Positions 30,802 to 42,170 of a stretch of 64,000 bases of DNA are shown one piece after another. The notes under the pieces are model-generated. The model did no database searches. It worked only from the letters and a program-made list of their open reading frames with translations, and was not told the origin of the DNA. Position 1 is the first letter of the stretch. The number at the start of each line of letters is the position of its first letter. Origin of the DNA: Roridomyces roridus (Eukaryota; Basidiomycota; Agaricomycetes; Agaricales; Mycenaceae); the NCBI GenBank assembly GCA_029378245.1, contig JARKIF010000143.1:1-64000 (forward strand), written 5' to 3'. A program made the translations under genes and the position numbers.

Positions 30802-31902
30802 CTAGCCAACTGGTATAGCATTGACACCGGTTCCCCATTGCTTCCCTCTTGATTTCGACCGGACTCTGCTGTGTTTCTGCCCACCGCGATGTGTGATACC
30901 GTCGTCTTCGTCCTCCACTGTCCAAGTTTTTCTCTTGGACTCGACCTGCTCCAAACCACTTGTGCGCGAAAATCGTTGAGGCAGGTCGGGGACCGCAGAC
31001 AAGGATGGGTCGCTTTTCGCCAGCTTCTCGATTCGATCTTTCTAAGCTGGGTTTTAGTAAGAACTCAAGCAACGTTGGGAGACGCACCCTCTGATCGAAC
31101 AATCCTTTATTGCGTTCCTTGAGTTTCGTGATACGACCGTCGCCTTTACCGCCTCCACCGACGGTTAGTTCCACATTGATCTTCCGACCCTCGAGCTCGG
31201 ATTGGTGTAATTTAAGCCCTTGCTGCAGGGCGTTGCGGTGGGTGAACTCTACAAAGGCGCATCCTTTCGATTTTATGACGGGTCTGCCGGGTGTAGCTTT
31301 GGGTGTCCGTAGACGGACCGTCGGTGGGGGGTCTACGACGGCTAAGTCAGGACATGGAAATGCTTGCAGAGTATTGATGTACCGCAAGCTGCAAAGTGGG
31401 ATTTTATTGCCTCTGCGGTGGTCGTGTATTTCAGGTTTCCTACACGATGAATTGGAGAGATGTTCAGGCAAATGGAATGCGACGCACCGACGAAGAGAAT
31501 GAACCGCTGCTTTACTTCCGAGTTTTTGTCCGCTTCGCCCTTGGCGCCCTTGGTTTTTTTCTTCTCGGGGCCTGGCTCCTTCTCTGCGGTCTCATCCACT
31601 GCAGACTCCCTTTTCCGCTTTTTCGTCTTGACCGGAGCAGCTGAATCCCCATCCCCGTCCTTCGCCTTTTCTTTCCCCTTTGCTTTCCGCGCCGACGCAC
31701 TACTCTTCGCATCCACCGGGACAGCGTCCTTCTCATCCGTGCCATCTTGAACATCAACGAGATCTTGTACCTCCAAGACAGGAAGCGAGCCATCCTCCAG
31801 GCTAGTCGGATTAGCATTCGCCAGGGCGCCGCCTCGGTTTTTTGCTCGGAAGGCGATTCCCTTCTTTTGCTTTTTAGTGAGTTTGGGTTGAGAGGCACTC
31901 AT
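30802..31902 (-). CDS. NOP6: Nop6-like RRM protein of ribosome biogenesis
   Basis: Nop6 is a small nucleolar RNA-binding protein of 40S maturation. The N-terminus has a Lys-rich start (MSASQPKLTKKQKKGIAFRA) and a charged low-complexity region (KGKEKAKDGDGDSAAPVKTK). A single RRM follows: RNP2-like RFILFVGNLKYTTT (formed over an intron), SHFAAC, VRLRTPKATPGRPVIKSKGC and RNP1-like GCAFVEFTHRNALQQGLKLH, ELEGRKINVELTVGGGG. The C-terminus RGKQWGTGVNAIPVG is typical of the family. The last introns were read by eye; the stop is at 30802-30804. It is divergent from the next gene with 190 bp between starts. Confidence 0.85.
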
Positions 31903-32092
31903 TTGCGGTGAGGCTGCTATTTTTCGATTGAATGACGTCCAAGTGGGTCCCGAGAGAGAAAGTTGCCTGGAGGTCACAGTCAGTCACATCAGTCGCGCTT
32001 TCTTTCCTTCCACCACGACGCGTATTGCAGGCGAGCCTTCATCGCATATGGACGCGTTCTTTCTGACGATTTCTCTAGCCTGCATTGCTATC

Positions 32093-33834
32093 ATGCCTCC
32101 GCGTAAAAAAGCCACGCGCGCTCTCAAACGGAATCGTACTGAAATGTTCCCGCATTTATCTGCTTCGTCCCCACCGCAGGACATTGACGAGTTCATCCCT
32201 TTTTCTCCAAAGCCTGCCAAACGTGCCCGTCGTTCCTCTAATCCAGAACTCTCGTACAAAAAGATTAGATTATCGGTCGTTGCGACCCCAGCAGCATCCC
32301 CTTCCCAGTTCCAAACCCCTTACCCTTCTACCCTCAGCCAGGAACAAACGTATCGGCTGCCATCCTCCGTCCCCATGCATTCTGAACAGCTTTCGCCGAT
32401 CCCTTCTTCACGAGGGCTCGTTTCCCGCCCCACCTCTAGCCATAAAGAGAATGTTATACGCCGTCCATCCAAGAAATCGGCATCGCTTCACAGCCCGTTC
32501 CATAGCCGTCCCAATTCCGCGCATTCTTCTCCCCAGAAACTTGCTTCTACTTCTCTAAAACGCACGCTTTCTGACACCAACTATAACCCGAATGTACCCC
32601 AGAGTTCGAGCACCACCTCTTCCCCCATCCGTCTTCTCTCCCCGCTCCGCACTCGCCGTCCGTCGGCTCCCAGCCCTCCGCGTCCAGGTTCCTGGCTCTC
32701 GAATGAAATCGACGGATTCGATTTCGACTTTCACTTTGCCGCAGCCAACTCCACACCCTTTTCTATTCCCTCGGCCATGGATGACGTCGACTTTAACCGC
32801 CCTCCCTCTTCTCTTTCGTTCTATGGCGGCGACTTTGATGGAGCGCCGATCTTTGACGATGAAGTCAAAGGTCCTTTGATGCTGAATAGCGCATATACAA
32901 CCGGTCTTGGTTCCGTCTTTGACGATGACGAGTTTGTCGACTCGGAACCAGATCTCACACTCTCGCAGGATCCCTTTGGCGCGTCGTATGGACTCAAGTC
33001 CCTGCCTACGCGCGCACGCAGTCCTTGGCTCAGCGACAGCATCATCTTGTCGCAAAATCCCGCTCAGGAACACGCATATATGCACTCCCCGAGCAGCAGC
33101 GACGTCGGTATGGTCGAGGATGAGGATATGGTTTTTGCTTTTGATCCCGCCCCATCTGGGTTTGAAATGGTCGACTCGGATTCTGAGGACCCTGTGCTTC
33201 GTAGCAGCGAAGGCGAGCTGAAGCAGATGTTTGATGATTTGGCTCTCGGTATGTCTTCTTCTTCACGTTACTTCACTCGGCTCATATCCTCCCGGAAGCT
33301 CCGAAATCCCGCCCTCTCATCAACCGTACGCGCTCCCTCGAGGCTGAAGATACTACCGCGGCATCCTCATCGCAACCCAAGGCGGGCAGGGACCGCCGTG
33401 GCACCATTCGCGCCTCAGACTTTCCGTTGATGCCTGCCAGACGTTCGCGGAGTGGTACCATCACCGCCACCGCACCCACCACTGCTACTGCCGCCGCAAA
33501 GCGCACTCGCAGCGGCACCATCATCGCCGCTCCGCCTGCTGCGCCTACTGTACGTGAGGAAGGAGAGGTGGACGAGACGGAGGAGTTGAGTGGATGGTGC
33601 TCTAATGGATGGTCGGTTGCAGCGCCACCGTCGCCTGTGGTTACACGCCCTCGTCCGCGCCCGCGTCGCCTTTCGTGGAAACCCGCTCCGCTCTCGCCTG
33701 AAGGCCGTTCGGAGGGTGGGTTTGGCTCTGGATTGTTGCCGTCGCCGGTTTTGGAACGTAAGGGTAAAGGAAAGGCTCCCAGAGTTATGGATGATGTGGA
33801 TGTGGTGATGGAGGAGGACGAGGAAGAGCTTTGA
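32093..33834 (+). CDS. Hypothetical Ser/Pro-rich, probably nuclear protein
   Basis: I do not recognise a domain. The start MPPRKKATRALKRNRTEMFP gives a basic, nuclear-localisation-like N-terminus, and PKPAKRARRSS is a second basic cluster. Two exons (32093-33248, 33299-33834; 50-nt intron with AAG acceptor) give about 563 residues. The first part is Ser/Pro-rich with many SP sites, the middle has acidic segments (DDVDFNRPP, SVFDDDEFVDSEPDLTLSQD, DSDSEDPVLRSSEGELKQMF), and the second exon contains three related RxSGTI/RRGTI elements. The chain ends in an acidic run (DDVDVVMEEDEEEL). Such composition fits a chromatin or cell-cycle regulator, but that is only a guess. Confidence 0.65.
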
Positions 33835-34324
33835 ATGGTCGAGGTGAGTGTTGGTTTTCTCTCTTCATTCTATGCTGAATCCGCTCCCTAGTTGTTTTTG
33901 CCTTTTTCGAGCACTGAGAGGAAATGACGGCTGTTTTCTGTTTCTGTAAATCGACATGTTGTCTTCCGAAAATTTTAGTTCCGTCCGTGTATCAAGTTGT
34001 GTTTTCGAAATTCGGAATCGCAGCATAGTCGATCGCCACATGAATTTGGTATCTTTATTTGCCCCTCGCGTCATCGTTGAGCGCGTCGAAAGCACCGCGA
34101 AATGTTGGTCGAGTGCTCTCTTACCTAGGCTGAAGTGAGCTTCCAAGTCGACGAAGACTTCCGTTCTTGGTCACACGGAATAGAAGAAAAAATCGGATTT
34201 GATTGGGTAGTATGTGCACTGTGTATGTAACTTCAACACCTTGCCCCGCCTTCCGAACTATTTCGTTCATCGTCCACTTCCTTGCACCCTCCTCCCACAT
34301 ATGATCACCTTGCATCCTTCCCCC
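33835..34324. other. Intergenic, no gene seen
   Basis: Only short unsupported open frames on both strands. Presumably the 3' regions of the two flanking transcription units. Confidence 0.4.
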
Positions 34325-34958
34325 CTAATTCTCTCTGAACCAAACCACAACCCTTTCATCATTCCTTGACTTCTTTGGCCCCCAAGTCGGACCAGCCGAG
34401 ATCCAGATGCAACACAGACCACCCAAGACAACGATGGACAGCAACCACAGAATAAACGGAACACGAATAGATGCAGTCGTGTGATGTTGGTGTGCATAGT
34501 AGTGTGCATAGTCTGTAGCTGTTACCGTGCGGGCGTGGATGTCTGGAGGACTTGATGCCATGCGGGCGGAGGTACAAAGGATGGTGGTTGCCGATGGGCG
34601 GTGGATAGGTTGCGGACGAAACCAGGCCGGCAAGATCAAGACGGGCGGACAAACAACTCCAACGACGCAACCAAAAAACCCTCTTCCACCAAAATCAATT
34701 CCAATCCGACAGCTGCTCGGCAAGACGTCGCCCGAGTCGAAAGTGCGACCACCCCCCGCACCAACGTCTTGCTGAGTCCTGTCGACCACGTACCGCGGCG
34801 TGCGGCAGCCCAAGCGTCCTTGACGGTCGTACCTTGAACATCGCGTCGTGGCCCTGTCGGTCTTGAGAGTGGTGATGGCGGTCTGAGGAGCATGGGTCGC
34901 GCCATCTTTGTCTCCGTCGACAGGCAGGGTCCTGTATGCGACGCCCGTCTTGTTCCAT
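34325..34958 (-). CDS. Hypothetical protein with C-terminal membrane segment (uncertain model)
   Basis: One minus-strand frame is open through this stretch and ends in a clear single hydrophobic segment, RVPFILWLLSIVVLGGLCCIW, followed by a short charged tail (GPKKSRNDERVVVWFREN) and a stop at 34325. Upstream the same frame reads TFDSGDVLPSSCRIGIDFGG and DPKAWNKTGVAYRTLPVDGD, with possible introns (a GTACGA donor near 34835). No ATG start could be fixed: the gene may begin further left on the minus strand, up to about 35.1 kb. Composition is not typical of the nearby genes, so this could be a partial or decayed gene. No function is suggested. Confidence 0.3.
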
Positions 34959-36202
34959 GCCTTGGGATCTCGCTGGGGGTGCTTGACGTGGGGGCGGCGT
35001 CGAGTGGGACGAGGAGAAAAGAGGGAGAAGGAGGAAGGGGCGACGAGTGAGGACGACAGTAAGTCTTCTCGACGAGCAGGTCGACAGTCCGACTGGGAGA
35101 GGGGACAGCGGACAGCAGCAGGCGAGACGTGGCCATCGTGGGCTCAGTCGCGCGGCCCTGGCCTAACCCAGCAACCAGTCGGCAAGGGTCCTACCACAGG
35201 AGGGGGGGCGAGTGCGGGGGCAAGGCTGGCCATAACATGTAGGGGCGGCGCGCCAATACCCAGTCCGCAGCTATCTAACCTGAAGTGGTAGGCCCCACAG
35301 TTCCTGCTTCGCGTCGAGGGTCGTCCTTGATTCACTTCATCGCTGGGACGGCGGCGAGGGGAGGGTGTGGATGGCGGATGTAAGCAGCAGCTAATACAAC
35401 GCGTCAGTGAGTGGTCGACAACGGCGAGAAAGGCTGCTTACAATGTCCGTGACGACGCGCGACCATGGGCGGGTGAGAGTTGAAGTGATTCTGAAAGGGC
35501 GAGTTAATACTGGCGTAGGTGGCGACGAAGTGCATTACCTCGCTACCGACAGACATCGCTCATCTGAACGCGGGCGGGGCGGGCAACGGCGAGGTCTATA
35601 ACGACGAGTCAGCATGGACGCCACAGAGGAAGAGATCGCTCCATGGCAGGAGGAAGGAGAAGAAGATGGGGGATTAGAGGCTGAGCATCGTTGCTTATAT
35701 ACCTCTGCGACTCTGCATTTCTGACAAGAATGGAGATCGGACAGCGGATGTCGAGCGGAAGGCATTTACTCGGGGCATGGCTCGGAGACCAGACAAAATG
35801 CTTGTCGAAAAAACTTTTTGTCAGAGGGTGTCGCTGCGGATTCTCGCGTGCATAGCATGGGGTGAGCCTTTGGGCGAGTCCGCCAGTGATATGACGCGCT
35901 TCAGGGAAAAACTGGAGTGGCGGGCATGGGAGTTGTGGAGGAAGAGGCGCGTCGGTGCAGGTGCCGATCAATGGCTGTGTCGGCCACCACACCGTGATTC
36001 AGTGCTCACTGGTGCGTCCGTGAACCTGCGAGTTGTGGAGGATTCTTGGTCTCCAAGAACTTTACGATGGAACGCGGCGCGATTCGATACACTGATCTGT
36101 CCTGCGCAAGTCGACACCGACCCTTCAGCTCCGAGTCTGTGAAAATGAGCTGGCATTGCGCTGTCGTCGTGTCGTCTACAATTACTGCACAATCAATAAG
36201 TA
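34959..36202. other. Gene-poor stretch
   Basis: GC-rich to 35.7 kb with several overlapping open frames, none showing family signatures or a coherent exon chain. May contain 5' exons of the preceding uncertain gene. Nothing else recognised. Confidence 0.4.
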
Positions 36203-38001
36203 CTACTGTCCCTTTCTCGCGCGATATTGGATATGTACTGGTCGCTCGGGCTCGGGCAACTTGAACAATTGAACGACATTGGGGGAAGGAATGCGCCGTA
36301 ACGAGGCTCCAGTTTCGTCTGCGATGGTGAAGTCGTACTTGGCCACGAGGAGGACGAGCATCATTTTGATCTCGAGCAGCGCAAGACGTTTCCCGACACA
36401 GGCGTGGCGGCCTGCACCAAATCCGACGAAGCTGGTCCCGTGTATTTTGCGCCCCTCTACTTCCTCTGGCAAAAACCGTTCGGGGTCGAAACGGTCAGGG
36501 TTGGGGAAGATGTCGGGATTATGGTGCAAATCGGCGGCGTGAAACATGATGAATGCCCCGTTCTTTATGTGAACGCCATCTCGGACGATATCCCCTCCTA
36601 TGTTTCGCCGAATGAAGGGACCCAACTGGAATCGCAGAACTTCGTTCACCACGAGCTCTATGGATGGCAATTTCTCATCCAAGACGTCCAGTGGGACCCC
36701 AGCCATCGCGTTGACCAAGCTGGTGGAATTTTCGAGATCGTTTTCACGCAGGAACGCGGCAACTTCTGCCAAAACGCGTGCTTTCCACTCGGCATGGTGC
36801 TCGAGGTAAACAAGCGCCCAGGCAAAGACATTCGCGGTGTTGACGACCGAAGCAAAGAGGATGCTGGCAATAATCTGTGATCTATCGTTAGACAGAGTAC
36901 GGAGGTGAGACCAGCTACTAACGCGTGCAACTTCAGAGACGGGGTAATTCTGTTTGATTAGCTCTTGCAGGGGGTCCTCTTCGTCAATGTCCGATCGTTG
37001 GCGTTCGAATTCGACCAGACTTTTCGTCATGCGATATAGTTGAATTCCTGCGAGAAAACGACGAACTCTTGCTGGCGTTGGCACCCAAGGGAAAAGGAGG
37101 GCCGAGGGCGTGGCGCCATCGTCCAGGCGGTCGAAGATATTGATGAGGGTTGCTACGGTTTTCGGATTGCTGGCCAAGTGCTGACATCCACAAAGGGGTA
37201 AAGATATCGCGAATACCATCTATGTGTTATGATGGGAATCGTGACGGCGTTGAACCGACAAGGACTCTACCTGGTTCATGGCTTTGAATAGATCTACGCT
37301 GCCTTGGCTCCCCCATGACTCGTGGCATGCAACTATAGCGTTCAATACTGTGGCGTAGTCTGAATACGATCAGACGAGAAGATCAACGCTAAACGGAGGA
37401 CTCGTACGTTTCTCGAGCAGGCCCGTGCGACTGAAACTCGCCAGAACAGGACCCCAAGTTTGGTCTTCCTTGAGTTGTGTGTGTGGCAGGAAATCTTTTA
37501 ATTGAGGGTTCTAGAATGACCGGTCAAAATGAAGGACCAACACCTAGAAGGTACCATACCAATAACTTGTAGCCACTCAAGAAGTCCATGCCTGCAGGTA
37601 CAATGTTGGTGAGGTCATTGGGAATATACTTGCTCACCCTTGGAATAAAATATATCTCGTCCCGTGAGACCTCGAACGACGATTACCAGGTCCTGAAAAA
37701 GTTGAATTAAGCGATGGTAGCCAATAATTGGGCCACGAACCGAGAGAATCCAGAAAGAGAACATGCCCCCAGCGGCCCATTCCTTGCAAGCGGAGAGGAA
37801 TGCGGGAGGATGCAAGAAGAAAGAGAGTGTCCCAATGTAGACGAAGGTTTTGAACGGTGCGGCTTGAATGGTGTTCGAAGTAGAACGCGGAACAGTATCT
37901 TGAGCCAATTTTGGCCTTGGGTAGTGGTGGCGAAGATATGCAGAGAGCATTTGTTGCAAGCCCAAGACCGTCAACGCGGCCGCGCTGAGAGCAAAAAGCA
38001 T
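36203..38001 (-). CDS. Cytochrome P450 monooxygenase
   Basis: A membrane-anchored haem monooxygenase. The start MLFALSAAALTVLGLQQMLS is a hydrophobic ER anchor. Later blocks include TFVYIGTLSFFLHPPAFLSA, the I-helix region IIASILFASVVNTANVFAWA, ELVVNEVLRFQLGPFIRRN with the ExxR pair (EVLR), the FDPERFLPEE motif, and the haem loop SFVGFGAGRHACVGKRLALL with the axial cysteine. The I-helix lacks the usual AGxxT: FASVVNTANVFAW stands in that position, which resembles P450s with atypical oxygen activation (such as CYP7/8-type or isomerase-like members). About five introns; the exon between 37.2 and 37.6 kb was only roughly read. Substrate unknown. Confidence 0.85.
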
Positions 38002-39242
38002 TGTGCGAGTTCAAGCTTGGAGATGGTCAAGTGGCCGTAAACTGTTGCCTTTCGGATTCATTGCATAATGCGAGATCTGAAAACCACTTACAGCTCTAGA
38101 TCTGACCCAAGTTTGGATTCGGCCCCCATCGATCGTCTGCAGAAGTCCCCGTGGAACAGAACAGCTCACCCCGAATCACATCTGAAAAGAAGCATCTTTT
38201 TCGTTGCTGAGCGCCCAAGAGGCTGTTGAAAGAAGAAACAATGGCGGAGCCTCGGAGCCGATTCAGGTTGATCCGAGATTGGTCGACCTTTGCTTGATCT
38301 CGCCACTCTTGCTGTACCAATTGCCTCGTTACTCAGGCCTCAGGCCTGGGTAAGGCCATCCAACCAGAGTAGGGCATCCAACTAGATGGCCCCTGCATCT
38401 TACCCGACGATGCTCCAGGTTATGCAGCCTTCGGAAGAATTCGAACAACTCGGTCCGTGCCGTCTTTTGTCAACACAACTAGGCACGACTCTGGTGCTTC
38501 GCAACCGCACTCGCCGTCTCCGGCTGATCCGTTTTCCACAAACTTCGTCCACGCCTCAACTGCGAAGATCATCTTTCAGAGTTGAACCAGTTCATCTCAG
38601 GCTGTCTGTTAGCATTCATCTTCTCCCGTCTGCCGGACGGAATCAATTCACCTGGACCATCTCTTCTTCAGATCGGTTCAAGACTGGTGTCTCCTTCCCT
38701 CTTGTGCCATGGTGGCCGTGTCCTGGAGGAATTCACCCCAAACTTGATTGAAACTTGGTGAATCAAGTTGACCGCTCTGCTATCCGGCTTGGTCACGGTC
38801 ATGTTACACGCGGGGACATTTCTCCGAACGCCGCAGACGATCATCTAGGTTAGAATTAATCAACCCGCCTCTTCTTTTGTGCTTGTTCTCTCCGTTTTCC
38901 GATCTTTCATTGATTCCTGTGCATCTTTTGCCGCCACACGGACGAGGACCTCGTGGAACGCAATTAAAGCCAATCTGGTTTCCTTGTACTGGAGTCAGCT
39001 CATCGCTGTTCAACCAGTATCTTGATATTCCGATGTGCACCTGCTGCATCTTTCCGTTCGCCATGTTCCGTGGCATGCACGGAAATTTATCGCCTGCTGT
39101 TAAGCACGAGAGAACACCGCCTCTGGTCTTGTTCTCCTCTCTGTTATCGGGAGGCAATGCATAGTATCGGCGGAGATATTAAAAGAGCAATCGACAAAAG
39201 AAACATATAACTCGTACTGACCCGAGTTTTCATCAGCACAAA
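38002..39242. other. Long intergenic region between the two P450 genes
   Basis: No supported coding sequence. It separates two divergently transcribed P450 genes and should contain both promoters; a TATTAAAAG box lies near 39176, about 65 nt before the right-hand start codon. Contains the imperfect palindrome CTCAGGCCTCAGGCCTGGG near 38335. Confidence 0.5.
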
Positions 39243-41398
39243 ATGGCCCTCTACAGTTACTCGATGGCATTGAGTCTCGTACTCCTGATGATATACGCGC
39301 TTCGAAAGCTATTCCGCGGTGTTAGGGTATGTCGCGCATTTGTCTGTTACTTCAATGTTCTCACTTGCATTTTAGATTCTAGGCAATACTCCTGGGTTGC
39401 GTGTGCCTCTGGCTCCGATATCGTTGATTGCGCCGCTTTTCCCCTGCTGTTGGATCAATCCGGGACTTGAATGGCATTGGAAATGGAGAAACCAAAGTAT
39501 GTCTCTTCCCCACGACATGCTCGAGCTGACATGGTTCCAACAGTTTACCAACGGTTCGGCTCCGAGTGTTTATCCATGGTTCCCTTCCTCTTCGGTCCCG
39601 CATTCCTCTATACCTCGTCTGTTGAGGTCGCACAACAAATTCTTGCAAATCCGATCTTCCAGAAATCTGCCCAGTTTGTCACCCCCGTTTCGTTCGTATT
39701 CTCTACCAGATTTCATACATCATCATATTAACCTGATCTCCAGCCAATACGGCTCCAACTTATTCACTACGAATGGTTCGGAGTGGAAGCGTCATCGAAG
39801 AATCATGGGTCCAGCATTTACAGCTGAAACGTGGGTATCTCTTCCAAAATGTCTGTTCATTGACTAACGCTACTAGGTACGCCATGGTCTGGGACGAGAC
39901 AGCGTCCGTATATCATGAAATGTGCGCCGCTGAGGGCTGGGACACTATGAAGGTGGTGGATATTCCCATCGTGAACGATATCACGATGAAGGTGCTCTTG
40001 CCCCCGAATTCAAGTCATCTTCCGACATTGATTTCCTTTCTAGGTTGCACTCACAGTTCTAACGAGATGTGCATATGGACAACACCTGCCTTGGAACATT
40101 TCCGAAGGAGCGATTGATGTCCATCAACTAGCGGAGGCTCTCATCATAGTTTCCGAGTCGTTCCTCGAAAGATTCATACTTCCTATTTGGGCCTTCAAGC
40201 TGCCAATCCCGCAGTATGTGTCTGCCTTCCAAGTTATGCGACTTTGCTGACCTATCTATAGCTTCCAGAAGGTCGAGGCTGCGTATCAGGTCCTGACTCG
40301 GCATATGAATGGGTTGATTCAAGAATACTGTGTGGGAGACACGGTGGAAGCTAACCGCAGATGCGATGTCTTTAGTCTCCTGCTTGAGGCGCGCGAGAGG
40401 GAAGGCAAACTATCCATGTCCGATAGTGAAATCGTGAGTAGTGTTCATTCTCTTATATTTGTCGCTGGAACCAATTGCAGATGGGAAACACGTTTTTCGT
40501 TCTGTGGGCCGGTCATGGTGATCAATTAAATTCCTTCATCGTATTCTCAATTCTGAACCGATTTTCGTAAAGAAACAATGTCCCATATTTGGGATGCGAC
40601 GATGGGCGTGTTGGCTCTGCATGACGACATTCAGGAAGAAATGTATGCGGAGATCATCCAGGTCTCTTGTGAAACAGATTCGAGTCTGGTGAGGTTTTAA
40701 ACCTTCGTTTGCGAGACAGACACTCAACCGAGGCCCATGCTCAGAATTTTGCACAAGCCAGTAAATTGAATAAAATACTGTGCTGCTTTCTAGAGGCGGG
40801 TCGTCTATACCGTACGTATTTTCGGTGCACGCACGATGCCCGATGTTTAATTTTTCTCCCCAGCCGCAGGATACTTGTTGATGCGCCAAGCAACGGAAGC
40901 CACTGTGCTTACCACATACGACGCTGATGGCCCCAATGGAAGTATCGCACTGGAGGCCGGCGCCAATGTCTGTATTGACATGATTGGAATGCGTGAGTAC
41001 CAAACATTATTCTCACAAAGTCGCCACTCACCCGTATGCAATCTAGATTACAATCCCCGTCATTTTCCTCAACCCGAGGAATACCGCCCTTCCAGATGGT
41101 TCGGTGTGTCGGAGAGCGAACTCAGTCTCTTCTCACTGGGACCCCGAGCTTGTCAGCATCTCTCTGTTTTCTCGTTTTGCAATCTACATTCTCACACTCC
41201 GAACCAGGCATCGGACGGAAATTCGCAATGACCGAAGCCTGCTGCTTCCTTTCCCTGTTGCTCAAGGATTGGAAACTCGAGATTGTGCTCAATGAGGGAG
41301 AAACTCGAAGCCAGTGGAGATCGCGTGTGATGCAGCCCAAGGTCAATATGACTTTTGGAGTTGGTGATATGCCGATTCGACTAGTTAAACGTATTTGA
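39243..41398 (+). CDS. Cytochrome P450 monooxygenase
   Basis: Starts MALYSYSMALSLVLLMIYAL (membrane anchor). Many short introns, all explained by GT-AG signals. Readable blocks: YGSNLFTTNGSEWKRHRRIM (helix C, with the W and R that contact haem), the I-helix MGNTFFVLWAGHETMSHIWD formed over two introns (AGHET is canonical), FLEAGRLYPAGYLLMRQATE with the ExxR pair EAGR, EEYRPSRWFG, and FSLGPRAC joined across an intron to IGRKFAMTEA, placing the axial Cys just before the splice junction. The set is complete, so the gene looks functional. It is of the type seen in agaricomycete secondary metabolism and xenobiotic oxidation; the substrate is unknown. Confidence 0.88.
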
Positions 41399-42170
41399 AT
41401 GAATCCATTGCCTTGTCTCAACTGCAATTTTGGATGATAGACTACCTGTCGGCATTATTTTGACCTTGTTTCGACCAAGTGAACCTTCGGTGACGGGATG
41501 ATCAAGTTCTTGGACAGTATCTCGCCGAAGTTCCGTCTGATATGTCTGTTTGCCATCATGCCGAGTATGGAAATTTGATCTGATTAACGTTTATTCGCTG
41601 ATCCGTGACATGACCCGACGGCCATTGCTCAGGCACCCACCTTCGGACGATTCGCATGTGATACAGCCGCTTACGCAGATCAAAAGGTGGCGATTTTGCA
41701 CGCCTCCACCCATTTCTTTCGACTTCGACCCTCCCCTTCTTCTTCTCCATTTCTAACACGGTTCATTATTCAAAGTAAAGAATGGATAACAAGTTTCAAC
41801 CGAGTTGCAACCGAGTGGACCAAGGTGTACAGAAGAATTATACATAGCGCTAGCACCGAAGAAAGGAGAGAAGAAAGCCTGAGATTTCCCTGTCAACTTG
41901 AAGGTCTCAACCTCTCAGATAGACCTCTCATTCTTGTACAATTCGTGTTCCTCAGACTGGGGAAGTATGAGTCTTTTGAAATCAAAGGTAAATTCTCAGA
42001 CGAACCATAGGAATATCGGCTCCACTGGCTTCCATAGTCATCGGAGTTGAATTGGTATTAGTTGTTGTGTGCCGGAAAACCATGGATTGGAAGTTGCTAT
42101 TCCCGATACCGATGACGGAAGGGTTGACCTGTCGGAGGACAGCCTGCCTCATATTCAACCTACGGAGTCA
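41399..42170. other. Intergenic, no gene seen
   Basis: Convergent spacer between the P450 and the DUF6534 gene. AT-rich, no supported coding frame or RNA gene. Confidence 0.5.

Noticed and set aside
31928..32092. 165-nt N-terminal extension of the Ser/Pro-rich protein
   Set aside because: The added residues overlap the promoter of the divergent NOP6 gene and look non-coding; MPPRKKATR at 32093 is the better start.
38325..38350. CAGGCCTCAGGCCTGGG palindrome as a regulatory site
   Set aside because: Short, GC-rich and single; no matching copy near the P450 promoters.
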